64,000 bases of DNA from assembly GCF_021390245.1 (NCBI RefSeq), contig NZ_JAJUXH010000003.1, positions 372,001-436,000 of the forward strand, in the 5' to 3' direction. The translations under genes were made by a program, and so were the position numbers. The notes beneath the pieces are model-generated. The model was not told the DNA's origin. It did not search any database and was given only the letters and a program-made list of their open reading frames with translations. Position 1 is the stretch's first letter; each line of letters starts with the position of its first letter. This document shows, one piece after another, positions 26,223-35,174 of the stretch. Origin of the DNA: Dyadobacter sp. CY323. Its GTDB lineage: Bacteria > Bacteroidota > Bacteroidia > Cytophagales > Spirosomataceae.

Positions 26223-26369
26223 TCATAGCGACTTCAGTATCCTTTCGTAGTCCTTTTTCACTTCCTCATCCATAGCTTCTAGCTTTCTTAACTCTTTTAG
26301 AAATTCTAGCTTTATCTCTTCTGGGAGTTTCATATATGCCTTTATCAGTTTTAGCGCAGCATCGGTCAT
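26223..26369 (-). CDS. Small helical protein (48 aa)
   Basis: A short frame on the minus strand, ATG 26369 to TGA 26223, encoding MTDAALKLIKAYMKLPEEI and a charged helix KLEFLKELRKLEAMDEEVKK. The amphipathic, Lys/Glu-rich composition looks like a real small protein. TATATTTG on the minus strand (26390-26397), a match to the Bacteroidota -7 element, lies 21 bases upstream. Confidence 0.45.
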   Translation of the reverse strand: MTDAALKLIKAYMKLPEEIKLEFLKELRKLEAMDEEVKKDYERILKSL

Positions 26370-26389
26370 TTGGAATATATTTTTTTGTG

Positions 26390-26397
26390 CAAATATA
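26390..26397 (-). promoter_or_regulatory. Candidate -7 element for the 48-aa gene
   Basis: Minus strand TATATTTG fits TAnnTTTG just upstream of ATG 26369. No -33 TTTG at standard spacing was found. Confidence 0.3.
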
Positions 26398-26699
26398 GAA
26401 TTGCCATAATTGTTTCCTTTTGCAGGTCTACTAATTCATCCTCTTCATCGCAGATCTCTCTGGGATTTTAAAGATATTGGCCTTGTAACTTAGAAACCCT
26501 TGTGTTTTGGACGCACTAAGCTGTGCTTAGGGAAGACGTCTGATGCAAGTTCCTTTAACGATACCAAAATTCCTCCAACACAGCTTTCTTCACTGCACTA
26601 ACACAGCTTCATTAACGGTGATGTTTAACGAAAATGGTTTCTTCTTACCGCCGTCCGAAAGGGCACTGGCTCATTTAAATTCCGTTGTAAGATCATTTG
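26398..26699. other. Non-coding region upstream of the MOBF relaxase, candidate oriT
   Basis: About 300 bp with no convincing gene. It holds the perfect inverted repeat CTAAGC-TGT-GCTTAG at 26516-26530. A hairpin just ahead of a TraI-type relaxase gene is where an oriT is usually found, but no nic sequence is recognised. Confidence 0.3.
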
Positions 26700-29438
26700 A
26701 TGATAAGAATGATCCAAAGCACCAGTGCCGCTCACGCAAAAGCCTATTTTTCGCAATCCTTGTCTAAGTCTGATTATTATATCAATGATCAGGAATTGAA
26801 TGGACGTGTCCAGGGAAAATTGGCCGAGCGTTTGGGTTTGACAGGCTCGGCAACAAAAGACACCTTTTTTGCCCTTTGCGAGAATATCCATCCTTTCACC
26901 GGTGAGCAACTGACACCCCGTACTAAGGACGAGCGGACTACCGGCTATGACATCAATTTTCATTGTCCGAAGTCGGTATCCATTTTGCATGCTTTATCCA
27001 GTGATAACCATTTATTGAAAGCTTGCAGCACGTGCGTTCAAGCAACAATGAACGATATAGAAGCGGACATCAAAACTAGGGTTCGTAAATCTGGTCAATA
27101 CGACGACCGGACAACAGGTGAATTGATATGGTCAGATTTTGTCCACCAGACCGCTCGACCGGTTGATGGTCACCTCCCCGATCCTCACCTGCATGTCCAT
27201 TGCTTTGTGTTCAATGCGACTTGGGACGAGCAAGAGCAGCTTATAAAGGCAGGTCAATTTCGAGACATCAAAAGGGACATGCCTTACTATCAGGCGCGTT
27301 TTCACAAATATCTTTCCGATCAATTAATTGATCTTGGTTATGATATCCGGCGAACTGATAAATCTTTTGAGATCGAAAATGTACCCAAAAGTGCAATAGA
27401 CCTGTTTTCTAAGCGAACGGATGAAATTGGCAGGATCGCCAAAGAAAAAGGGATCACTGATATAGACGAACTCGGCGCTTTGGGTGCCAGAACAAGGGCT
27501 AAAAAGCAAAAGGGCTTAAGCATGGATGAACTGAAGGCCGATTGGCTGAGGCAAATCCATGATCTAGATACGCAAGAGGATCAGGGCAAGCGGATAATCC
27601 GCAATCCTCGTGGACAACTTAGAGAGATATTACATGCTAAAGACTGTGTCGATCATGCCGTGCAGCATAGCTTTGAGCGCGTTTCCGTAGTGCGCGACCG
27701 GCGTCTGCTTGCAACCGCATATCGCCATGCAATAGGCGATAAGGTGGTGAAACTGGAAGAGATTACCGGTCTCATAATGCATGACAAGCGGCTGATCCAA
27801 ATTGAAGATCATGGACAAACCCTTATTACCACGAAAGAAGTCCTGGCTCAGGAACAGCATATGGTCAAACTGGCCAAGGCAGGCCAAGGCAAGCTGCGTC
27901 CATTGTACCCGCAGGCGCCTGACATGACGCTAGACGGCCAGCAGCGCGAGGCCGTCAATCATATTCTGACTACTACCAACCGGGTTTCGATTGTTCGTGG
28001 TGCGGCTGGGTCTGGCAAGACAACACTGATGCAAGAAGCTGTAAAACTTATAGAGGAATCTGGGAAAACAGTTATCGTCGTTGCCCCAACGTCACAAGCT
28101 TCTCGCGGCGTCCTGAGAGACGAAGGCTTCAAGGAAGCCGAAACCGTTTCACGATTGCTTGTGGATAAGAAGATGCAAGAGGCAATTACCGATCAGGTTC
28201 TATGGGTGGATGAAGCTGGACTTCTCGGTACGCAGGATATGACGTCGTTGCTGGAACTCACCACCAAGCAAAACGCACGTTTGATCTTGGGCGGTGATAC
28301 TCGTCAGCATTCGTCAGTAATTAGGGGTGATGCTTTGCGTATCCTCAATACGGTTGGTGAGATTACAACAGCCGAGGTAAGTAAAATTTACCGGCAGAGG
28401 AATGTGGATTACCTCCAGGTTGTTCAAAATCTTTCTCAAGGACAGGTTAAGCCAGCCTTGGCAAAGCTGGATGAAATGAAATGGATCAAAGAAATTGACC
28501 CGCTAAAGCCGAATGATCAGTTGGTCGCCGATTTTTCTAATACAATCAAGTCCGGTAAAACCGCACTTGTTGTATCCCCTACTCATAAACAGAGTGAGGA
28601 TGTAACCACAGTTATCAGGGAACAACTTCGCGCAACAGGCGTACTTGGCAAGCGGGAGATAATGATGAAACGTTTAGTCAACCGCAATTTGACTGGAGCC
28701 GAAAAAAGAGATTGGCGAAATTTAAACATTGGTGATGTTATTCAATTTAACCAAAATGTACCAGGAATTATTCGTGGTAGCCGGTGGACTGTTGAAGAGA
28801 CAAATAACCATCAAGTTTTGATCCGTAGCAAAGAAGCCAAGGAAGCCCTACACTTGCCAACCGAAAAAAGTGCACATTACGACGTTTACCGAGAAAAGGA
28901 GCTGTTACTATCACAGGGTGACATTGTCCGTATAACAAGAAATGGCTTCGATCAACAGGAAAAACGTTTGAACAACGGACAAATGTTAAAGGTCACATCG
29001 GTTAATAAAAATGGACAGGTCGAACTTTTGAATACAGCTAGTAAAGCAAAGTACAAGCTCGACAAAGATTTCGGACACTTGAGCCACGCCTATTGCATCA
29101 CAAGTCATGCGTCTCAGGGAAAAACGGTGGACGAAATTTTCTTGTCACAGCCAGCAAGCACCTTTCCGGCAACAGACGCCAAGCAACTTTATGTGTCTAT
29201 ATCACGAGGACGTGATAAGGCACATCTCTATACAGATGACAAGGAAGAGCTCCTTTCGTGTGCGTCACGCTTGGGTGACCGTCTTTCTGCCTTGGAACTG
29301 TTGGCAAAGCGTCGTGACATGGAAGGCGTTGTTATGCAACAGACACGTTTGAACATGCACAAGCCTGAACCGAAGAAAAGCCCAGCGCCAGCCAAGCATC
29401 TACAATCCCGTCATCCCCAACAAAGACATGGACTATGA
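26700..29438 (+). CDS. MOBF-type relaxase/helicase (TraI/TrwC-like)
   Basis: A 912-residue bifunctional conjugation protein. The relaxase domain has nucleophile Tyr residues near the start (SKSDYYIND) and the three-His metal site in PDPHLHVHCFVFN (about residue 160). The helicase domain has Walker A RGAAGSGKTT (about 431) and Walker B VDEAGLLG. It nicks oriT and unwinds the transferred strand. It is shorter than F TraI and lacks its long C-terminal part. ATG 26700 gives the family-like start MIRMIQSTSAAHAKAYF. Its stop overlaps the next gene as ATGA. Confidence 0.93.
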   Translation: MIRMIQSTSAAHAKAYFSQSLSKSDYYINDQELNGRVQGKLAERLGLTGSATKDTFFALCENIHPFTGEQLTPRTKDERTTGYDINFHCPKSVSILHALSSDNHLLKACSTCVQATMNDIEADIKTRVRKSGQYDDRTTGELIWSDFVHQTARPVDGHLPDPHLHVHCFVFNATWDEQEQLIKAGQFRDIKRDMPYYQARFHKYLSDQLIDLGYDIRRTDKSFEIENVPKSAIDLFSKRTDEIGRIAKEKGITDIDELGALGARTRAKKQKGLSMDELKADWLRQIHDLDTQEDQGKRIIRNPRGQLREILHAKDCVDHAVQHSFERVSVVRDRRLLATAYRHAIGDKVVKLEEITGLIMHDKRLIQIEDHGQTLITTKEVLAQEQHMVKLAKAGQGKLRPLYPQAPDMTLDGQQREAVNHILTTTNRVSIVRGAAGSGKTTLMQEAVKLIEESGKTVIVVAPTSQASRGVLRDEGFKEAETVSRLLVDKKMQEAITDQVLWVDEAGLLGTQDMTSLLELTTKQNARLILGGDTRQHSSVIRGDALRILNTVGEITTAEVSKIYRQRNVDYLQVVQNLSQGQVKPALAKLDEMKWIKEIDPLKPNDQLVADFSNTIKSGKTALVVSPTHKQSEDVTTVIREQLRATGVLGKREIMMKRLVNRNLTGAEKRDWRNLNIGDVIQFNQNVPGIIRGSRWTVEETNNHQVLIRSKEAKEALHLPTEKSAHYDVYREKELLLSQGDIVRITRNGFDQQEKRLNNGQMLKVTSVNKNGQVELLNTASKAKYKLDKDFGHLSHAYCITSHASQGKTVDEIFLSQPASTFPATDAKQLYVSISRGRDKAHLYTDDKEELLSCASRLGDRLSALELLAKRRDMEGVVMQQTRLNMHKPEPKKSPAPAKHLQSRHPQQRHGL

Positions 29439-29836
29439 GCCAGGACTTTGATCAGCGCATCGAGCAAATGCGTAGCGGTAATCCTGCCAAACCTGTGCAG
29501 GAGAAAAGTGCTGCGCCAGCGGAAATTCAAGGTACATTCCATAGTTATGGGAACGTGCGTAATCTATGCCTCGCATGGCCGTGTGGAAACCGGTCTTTTT
29601 TTAACTACGCCTATCTAATCAGGGCTAACTACCATTTGGGGGAGGATTTGAATGTGATCCACCTCGGCTTTTCAGGACAGAACGTAATTATTAAGGGCTA
29701 TTGTCTGGAAAAGCTGTTTACCCAATTGATCGACCATTTGCCGCGAACCATTACCGCCTTAGATACAAGATATATTTCGATTGAAGATGTTGATGAAGTC
29801 ATTGTGACTGATATTCAGATTGAAACGCAGCAATAA
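29435..29836 (+). CDS. Relaxase-linked hypothetical protein (133 aa)
   Basis: Starts in an ATGA overlap with the relaxase gene, so it is translationally coupled. After a polar N-terminus (QEKSAAPAEIQGTFHSYGN) it reads as an alpha/beta domain (CLAWPCGNRSFFNYAYLIRANYHLGEDLNVIHLGF, DRYISIEDVDEVIV-like strand). I do not recognise it; a transfer accessory role is inferred from coupling. Confidence 0.6.
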   Translation: MSQDFDQRIEQMRSGNPAKPVQEKSAAPAEIQGTFHSYGNVRNLCLAWPCGNRSFFNYAYLIRANYHLGEDLNVIHLGFSGQNVIIKGYCLEKLFTQLIDHLPRTITALDTRYISIEDVDEVIVTDIQIETQQ

Positions 29837-29840
29837 AAAG

Positions 29841-29864
29841 ACCGGGCAGATTGCTCTGCCCGGT
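29841..29864. terminator. Hairpin terminator between convergent genes
   Basis: ACCGGGCAGA-TTGC-TCTGCCCGGT is a perfect 10-bp stem. The strongest T tract follows it on the minus strand (TCTTTTTATT), so it mainly ends the leftward small gene, but the position suits both converging genes. Confidence 0.8.
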
Positions 29865-29871
29865 AAGAAAG

Positions 29872-30072
29872 TTATTCTTTTGGGTTGTTTTTGCGGATAG
29901 TCATTGGAGTTTGGCCACCTGTGCTATCGACTAAAATGTTAAGACCTGTACCATCCTTATGTTCCCAGCCAACACCTACCTTTTGCCATTCTGGCTTATC
30001 ACCGCCACAATCCTTCAAGAAAAATACGGTATGGGTTGGGTTTTTCTTTTCAGTTTGATTTTCAGTTGTCAT
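29872..30072 (-). CDS. Small hypothetical protein (66 aa) with strong ribosome binding site
   Basis: Reads MTTENQTEKKNPTHTVFFLK, then GWEHKDGTGLNILVDSTGGQ, resembling small proteins of mobile elements with no known function. AAAGGAG lies 8 bases before ATG 30072, a true Shine-Dalgarno sequence, which is rare in Bacteroidota and is shared by its leftward neighbours. Confidence 0.6.
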   Translation of the reverse strand: MTTENQTEKKNPTHTVFFLKDCGGDKPEWQKVGVGWEHKDGTGLNILVDSTGGQTPMTIRKNNPKE

Positions 30073-30163
30073 CAATAAATCTCCTTTGTTTGGTTGTTGA
30101 TGATGGAAGCAAAAATAGCGGATAAGGACGTGACAGCTCCCAGTAGCGAAGCGGAGTCGTAGA

Positions 30164-30229
30164 TGATTTTTATTGCATAAAAATCAGGGATAAGCGCCAG
30201 CACGTATGTTTCGCTATGCTGACAGCATA
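30164..30229. repeat. Two perfect inverted repeats
   Basis: TGATTTTTAT-TGC-ATAAAAATCA (30164-30186) and TATGCTG-A-CAGCATA (30215-30229) lie in the gap between the small gene and the ardC remnant. Neither has a T run placed as a terminator. They may be protein-binding sites or part of a transfer origin. Confidence 0.5.
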
Positions 30230-30304
30230 TAACGACAGACCAAATAAAGCAGATTTGATCTCAACGAAATCAATCTTAAAAAAACTTACTCCCATAATAT
30301 TCTC

Positions 30305-30909
30305 CTATGACGGTTGAAGGGAACGGACAAATTCAACGGCTTTTTGAGCATAGGAAGCTGCTGAAAAGATCAAACGTTTGTCGTCTTTCAACGCCTTGAG
30401 CCAATGCTGAATATAAGCTGCATGTCTCTCTTGGGGCATCGGTTCGAAGCCTAAATGAGCTGCCAGAAAACAGGCTCCGATTTCTGCTACAAGTTCTTCT
30501 TTAGCATATCCTTCATCCCCAAAATGTTTACGGCCTAAATCGCGGTTTAATCTCGTCGTGTGTTTTGTCCAATGAGTAACTTCATGGGCTAAAATGGCAT
30601 AGTAATCTTCAATCGTGTTGAAACTTTCAACCGGTGGCATTTGAATGCGGTCAGATAACTGAGAATATGATGCCTCTCGCCCTGTATAGATAATGGATAA
30701 TTTTTTTCGGAAGCAGTTGCCCAAAGCAGGATGGTGTTAATGCCAGTGTAGGGGATATTGTTCCAACGAAGCGGCAGATTGACCGTCGCAGACATGTTCT
30801 GTGAATTCCAGGGCTGACGCCAGGTCAGATTTCCCCGTTCCAGATCGGACATGATTTTATTAGTTACACGAGAATAAATATCAGTTTGGATTTGAGGTTC
30901 TTGGATCAA
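30305..30909 (-). pseudogene. ardC: ardC-like antirestriction gene, internally deleted
   Basis: The N-terminal half (DUF1738-type: DIYSRVTNKIMSDLERGNLTW, LPLRWNNIPYTGINTILLW) reads from TTG 30909, preceded by AAAAGGAG. The C-terminal half (zincin part with HEVTH: ILAHEVTHWTKHTTRLNRDLG) is in another frame ending at 30305. The roughly 150 residues normally between them are missing and the frames meet near 30690-30720. ArdC proteins bind single-stranded DNA and protect incoming plasmid DNA from restriction; this copy should be inactive. Confidence 0.82.
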
Positions 30910-30992
30910 GTCTTGCTCCTTTTCGATGTTTCAAAATGGTGAATTGAGAATTTGAGATTTCCAATTCTCCCTCGGTCTCAGGGTTCGGGGAT

Positions 30993-31104
30993 GGAATAAT
31001 CCGGTGTGCAAGCGAACAAACGGCAAGAATTTTGGTAGGGCGGGGAATGGCGAAGCCAGGCGAAAATTCTTGTTGGTGCAGTGAGCGGCACCGGATATCA
31101 TTCC
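30993..31104. repeat. Nested imperfect inverted repeat (~112 bp), possible origin or structured RNA
   Basis: Outer arms GGAATAATCCGGTG (30993-31006) and CACCGGATATCATTCC (31089-31104) pair with a two-base bulge; inner arms CAAGAATTTT (31024-31033) and AAAATTCTTG (31063-31072) pair perfectly. The whole non-coding gap between ardC and the primase could fold into one long branched hairpin. It could be an origin, a priming site or a small RNA. Confidence 0.55.
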
Positions 31105-31148
31105 CGACTTAAATCCGGATGCCGGGGGGAAAATGAAATAATCTCAAA

Positions 31149-32078
31149 CTATCCCTTTGGAAATGCCTTTGCAGGATTTGAGATAGATGCCACGTGCCAT
31201 TCATTGACATCCTTGTAAGGTGCATACAAATTATTCATGCGTACATGCTGAATATCTTGTTGGGTCTTCAGGAATTCGGAGAAAAGGCGCCCAGCGTTTT
31301 CTCCCGCACGGTCATTGTCCAACCAACTATTAGCAATTTTGTATCCATAGTTTTGGATGTACGGAAAGGCTCTAGATAAACAGACAACAGAATTGAGAAT
31401 TATACTGTCGCCATCAAGATATTCGATACCAAATCTTGAAACGGCAGAAAGATAGTCCGTGAATCCCTCAAAGAGATGAACGCGATTTGCCGGATATTTC
31501 TTGGCTCTCACGAAACTGATCGTTTTAGGTTTTGTACTGCCTTTAAAAAAGGAGTTATGCAGTTCATATCCTCCCTCCTCGTTCTTAAAACCGAGTGCGT
31601 AAAAAGTTTTTCCGGTTGCCTTATTATTCACCAACACTTGTTGCAAATGCTCCGCTGCAATATTTTCATTGATACCTCTAGACTTAAGGTAATTGATAAG
31701 AGCTGGATGCTTTAACGGCTTCACAGAACGAATTGACAGTACTGGATCAGTTTCGACCAGGTCAACATGATTGAACTGCATCGGAGAAATACCGGAATGA
31801 ACAGACATGTTCTTGATCCAGCGTAATGCATCAGCAGTAGTATGATCTTCCCGATTGGATTTGAGATAGTGTCTGACGAAATCAATCAGATCACCCCCAG
31901 CAGCTTCGCCATAGTCGTACCAAGTGTTTGTTTTGAGATAAACCCAAAAGCTGGGTGTTTTTTCGTTGCGTAATGGTGAGAGGTACAAGGCCTTGTCTCC
32001 GCTAATACGTTTCGGATGCCTGTCTAGTTTCGCCAGAATTTCAGGCATAGGGATAGATTTGGCATGATCGATGTTCAT
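31149..32078 (-). CDS. Toprim/CHC2-like DNA primase of mobile elements
   Basis: A 309-residue primase-like protein. The N-terminal segment YLSPLRNEKTPSFWVYLKTNTWYDYGEAAGGDLIDFV is the CHC2-like part that has lost its zinc Cys residues; the toprim-like part has LFEGFTDYLSA and SWLDNDRAGENA, giving the Glu and DxD acidic positions. Related proteins prime replication of plasmids and islands. CGGAG lies 7 bases ahead of ATG 32078. Confidence 0.85.
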   Translation of the reverse strand: MNIDHAKSIPMPEILAKLDRHPKRISGDKALYLSPLRNEKTPSFWVYLKTNTWYDYGEAAGGDLIDFVRHYLKSNREDHTTADALRWIKNMSVHSGISPMQFNHVDLVETDPVLSIRSVKPLKHPALINYLKSRGINENIAAEHLQQVLVNNKATGKTFYALGFKNEEGGYELHNSFFKGSTKPKTISFVRAKKYPANRVHLFEGFTDYLSAVSRFGIEYLDGDSIILNSVVCLSRAFPYIQNYGYKIANSWLDNDRAGENAGRLFSEFLKTQQDIQHVRMNNLYAPYKDVNEWHVASISNPAKAFPKG

Positions 32079-32127
32079 GTCAGTCTCCGTACAAAAATGG
32101 AAAAGGATGGCTTGACGTTGCTAATGA

Positions 32128-32322
32128 TTACCGGATCAGGCGATCTTCAAGAAATTGGTCGAGATCGGAACGGCGGTACCGCACTGCTCGTCCCACTTTT
32201 ATCGGTTTGAGGTTGTAGCGTTTGGTACAGTCCCAAACAGCAAGGGTGCCAGGGGAAACTGATAAGTATCTGGCTGCGGCTTTACGGTCGAGAAGCGGTT
32301 CTTGGTTTAAATCCATTTGCAT
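32128..32322 (-). CDS. AlpA/excisionase-like HTH protein
   Basis: A 64-residue protein, MQMDLNQEPLLDRKAAARYL then SVSPGTLAVWDCTKRYNLKPIKVGRAVRYRRSDLDQFL, the classic small helix_turn_helix_17 form. In islands with P4-type integrases such proteins control excision. GGGAGA precedes the ATG at 32322; ATG 32316 is an alternative. It is followed after 49 bp by the primase gene. Confidence 0.88.
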   Translation of the reverse strand: MQMDLNQEPLLDRKAAARYLSVSPGTLAVWDCTKRYNLKPIKVGRAVRYRRSDLDQFLEDRLIR

Positions 32323-32603
32323 GATGATCTCCCTGTGAGTATTACTCCCATCTGTTGAACTTACTTAATAGGAATATATTCATGATATAAGGAATTAATA
32401 CCTATGGTCAAGCAAAATCGGATTACGTTAATAACAAATAAGAAGGGAGAAATTGGGTTTATTCCAGTCTATGGATTATCTAAAACGCCCTGTTGATGCG
32501 GAAATAGAGCGAGAATTTGATTGTAAGGCCAAGTATTAATGCAATAAGGGCCTAATGAAAATAGTTGGAAAGCATAGATTTTCTGGTAATTCTTAAATGG
32601 GCA

Positions 32604-33647
32604 TTATTTTTCAAGTAGGGAGTACCATTCTGGACTCCGAACAGAATTATGTTCTTCATTTGACAATTTTATCTCGTAAGCTGCAATTTCTCCCTCATGT
32701 TTCAAATCAATAACTACCTCCTTGATCATTATTGATGACAATGTCTCGATAGTGAGCTTTTCGAGAGCAGGCTGGTTTAGCAATGTTGTGTTCGGGGATG
32801 CAGATGATAGCCTACAAGCGTAAACGACTGGAATTCCAACAACCGTTAACTCGCTTCCATTGTTTATCAATGTCACCATACCATAATCGACACCTATTCC
32901 CAATCCAACATTCTTTAAAACGACATTGAAATCTCGCCGATGTGCATAATAATGATCGTTGAATATTTGGTGACATGCTTCGGCCGCTTTCAGCGCAAGC
33001 CTCACTGAATCAATTCCACTAAAAAAATCGGGAAAAAACGCCAAAATTCCATCACCCGTAAACTTGTCCACAATCCCAAAATTGCTTTTTATAGTACTAG
33101 ATAACTCTTGGGATAATTTAGTAATAAAAGTTGCGTAGCTTGATGCGGTTCGGGCGTTCAACATCAAACTTGTAGATCGCCTAATGTCAATGGATATTAC
33201 TGTCGATTTTAGTTCTGAGAGATTTTGGAAATTATCTTTGAAAATTCCATCTCCACGAATTAAATATTCAGCAGCTTCGGTCCTGACGCGTGGTAAGATG
33301 TTTGCTAACTCAAGCTTTCGAAGAAGTTCGTCTAGGTTTCGTTTTAATTGCTCTAGTTCCTTTTCCTTTTTCTCTGATTTTCTCTTTTCAGAAACATACT
33401 TATTGACCTGTGAGGAAAAATCCGTCTTTAACTTGCCTATCTCGGTATATAAATTAGATATTTTCTCTGCATTTTCGAAATAATAATCGGAGAGAAATGG
33501 ATGTCGGGGCCGCGCTGCCTCTACTACCTCCGATAATGCTTTATCCAGTATTTCGTTGTCTCGATAACCTGGCATTCCATGCAGGAAATCGCGAAGTTTT
33601 TCTGGAGATAATATATAATCCTCAAAATTATCACTTTCTGAAGCCAT
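32604..33647 (-). CDS. Class III nucleotidyl cyclase (adenylate/guanylate cyclase-like)
   Basis: A 347-residue soluble protein: a coiled coil at about 60-118 (rich in KEKELEQLKRNLDELLRKLEL) then a class III cyclase domain. The two metal-binding Asp residues are in VISIDIRRSTS (Asp154) and DKFTGDGILAFF (Asp199), and VVYACRLSSA supplies the transition-state Arg. The Asn usually found before it is replaced, so purine specificity cannot be assumed. Lone cyclases of this class in defence islands include Pycsar pyrimidine cyclases, but no effector with TIR or membrane domain is adjacent here. Confidence 0.82.
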   Translation of the reverse strand: MASESDNFEDYILSPEKLRDFLHGMPGYRDNEILDKALSEVVEAARPRHPFLSDYYFENAEKISNLYTEIGKLKTDFSSQVNKYVSEKRKSEKKEKELEQLKRNLDELLRKLELANILPRVRTEAAEYLIRGDGIFKDNFQNLSELKSTVISIDIRRSTSLMLNARTASSYATFITKLSQELSSTIKSNFGIVDKFTGDGILAFFPDFFSGIDSVRLALKAAEACHQIFNDHYYAHRRDFNVVLKNVGLGIGVDYGMVTLINNGSELTVVGIPVVYACRLSSASPNTTLLNQPALEKLTIETLSSIMIKEVVIDLKHEGEIAAYEIKLSNEEHNSVRSPEWYSLLEK

Positions 33648-33795
33648 TGGTGAATCGTATTATATTGCAAATTATTTTCGCAATCTCACTCTATAGTTTT
33701 GAAAATCCTATCTGCTATTTTCGGTTATAGTCTTGAGAATCAACATATGCTATAGCGAGTATTTAGACGAGCGAATAGTCATGAAGTTTAACAAC

Positions 33796-34968
33796 CTAAA
33801 CTTTGTCGATGTAATCAGCGTAATTCTGCATCATTTTTATACGCTGAGGCAAAAATAAGGCTCGATCATACGCACGGTCAATTCCGCTTTTTGGAACGTG
33901 CGCTAGTTGCCTATCTGCAATGTCATGAGAATAGCCCAACTTTTCTTTTAGTATTCCTAATGCGAGAGATCGAAATCCGTGGCCGGTCATTTTACCGCTG
34001 TAACCCATTCGTTTAATAGCAACAAGCATCGTGTTCTTGGACATATGCGTCCTGGTATCGTAGTAGCCTGGAAAAATTAATTTATTGTTTGAATGCATGT
34101 TCTTCAATTCTCGAAACATAGCCAACGCCTGGCGCGATAGCGGCACGACATGTGGAAGCTTCATTTTCATGCGCTCGGCAGGTATAACCCACATCGCTCT
34201 ATCAAAATCAATTTCCTTCCATTCTGCTTCCACGAGTTCGCATGTACGGACGAAGGTGAGAAGCAGCAGCTTAAGAGCAAGGAAGGTTTGGCGATGTACT
34301 TTGCTTTCGTAATTATTGAGACAGACTAAAAATTCGGGAAACTCATCAACAGAAATTGAGGCATAGTGCCCTCGCTTAAATTTTCGCATTGCTGCCTCTA
34401 ACCCATATGTCGGATCATTATCTGCACGACCTGTAGCAATGGCGTATTTAAAGATGTGACCACACAACGCTTTCATTCGGCGCGAAAGGTCGGGAGCAGT
34501 CTTTTCTATTTTTTGAAGGCAGCTCAGCATCATCAGTGGCTTTATGTCTGCAAGCGGAAAACTACCCAAAGAAGGGAATACATATTTTTCAAGCCGATGC
34601 TTTACGATGGTGGAGTGTGTTGGCTTCCATAGAGAAATTTGCTTCGAATGCCATTCCATTGCCATTGATTTAAAATCAAGTTGTGAGATAAATGACTGCA
34701 TTTGAGCCGTCTGCAGACGCTTAGAGACAGGATCAATACCGTCGCGTATGTCCTTCTTGATTACTTCTTTCGCCTTACGAGCTTCCGCAACTGAAGTAGA
34801 AGGATATGCTCCGATTGATATCCGCCTTTCTTTTCCGTGAAGCCTGTATTTTAACCGCCAAAATTTTGTGCCGTGCGGAGTGACTTCCAGATATAAGCCT
34901 TCACCGTCTGAAATTTTGTATGGCTTTGTTTTTGGTTTTGCTGACTGACAGGTTAGATTGGATAACAT
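33796..34968 (-). CDS. Second tyrosine integrase (P4-type, DUF4102)
   Basis: A 390-residue P4-family integrase: N-terminal DUF4102 arm-binding domain (KISDGEGLYLEVTPHGTKFWRL, SIGAYPSTSVAEARKA), core-binding domain, and catalytic residues Arg in FVRTCELVEAEW, HGFRS with His and Arg, and the terminal YDRALFLPQRIKMMQNYADY. A strong GGGAGG lies 12 bases before ATG 34968. This family is typical of Proteobacteria islands, unlike the integrase at the left end. It points to a nested or fused element. Confidence 0.93.
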   Translation of the reverse strand: MLSNLTCQSAKPKTKPYKISDGEGLYLEVTPHGTKFWRLKYRLHGKERRISIGAYPSTSVAEARKAKEVIKKDIRDGIDPVSKRLQTAQMQSFISQLDFKSMAMEWHSKQISLWKPTHSTIVKHRLEKYVFPSLGSFPLADIKPLMMLSCLQKIEKTAPDLSRRMKALCGHIFKYAIATGRADNDPTYGLEAAMRKFKRGHYASISVDEFPEFLVCLNNYESKVHRQTFLALKLLLLTFVRTCELVEAEWKEIDFDRAMWVIPAERMKMKLPHVVPLSRQALAMFRELKNMHSNNKLIFPGYYDTRTHMSKNTMLVAIKRMGYSGKMTGHGFRSLALGILKEKLGYSHDIADRQLAHVPKSGIDRAYDRALFLPQRIKMMQNYADYIDKV

Positions 34969-35174
34969 TACTATCGACCTCCCTGATTCGCGAAGCGAGA
35001 AACTTGCTGCGTTGCTACACGTTTCATGCCCCCAATCATGCCCCCACTTTGTCTTAGTATGGGTGAATGATAGGAATATATTGATAAGGTCAGTTTAGCG
35101 TTAACCGGCTGCGAAAATTGAATTTTTCGCGTTTCGGTAACAACAAATAATGTCAGTAAAAAAAAGAGTGGTGC

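Noticed and set aside
26625..26990. 121-residue minus-strand frame over the relaxase start
   Set aside because: Overlaps conserved relaxase N-terminal sequence on the other strand.
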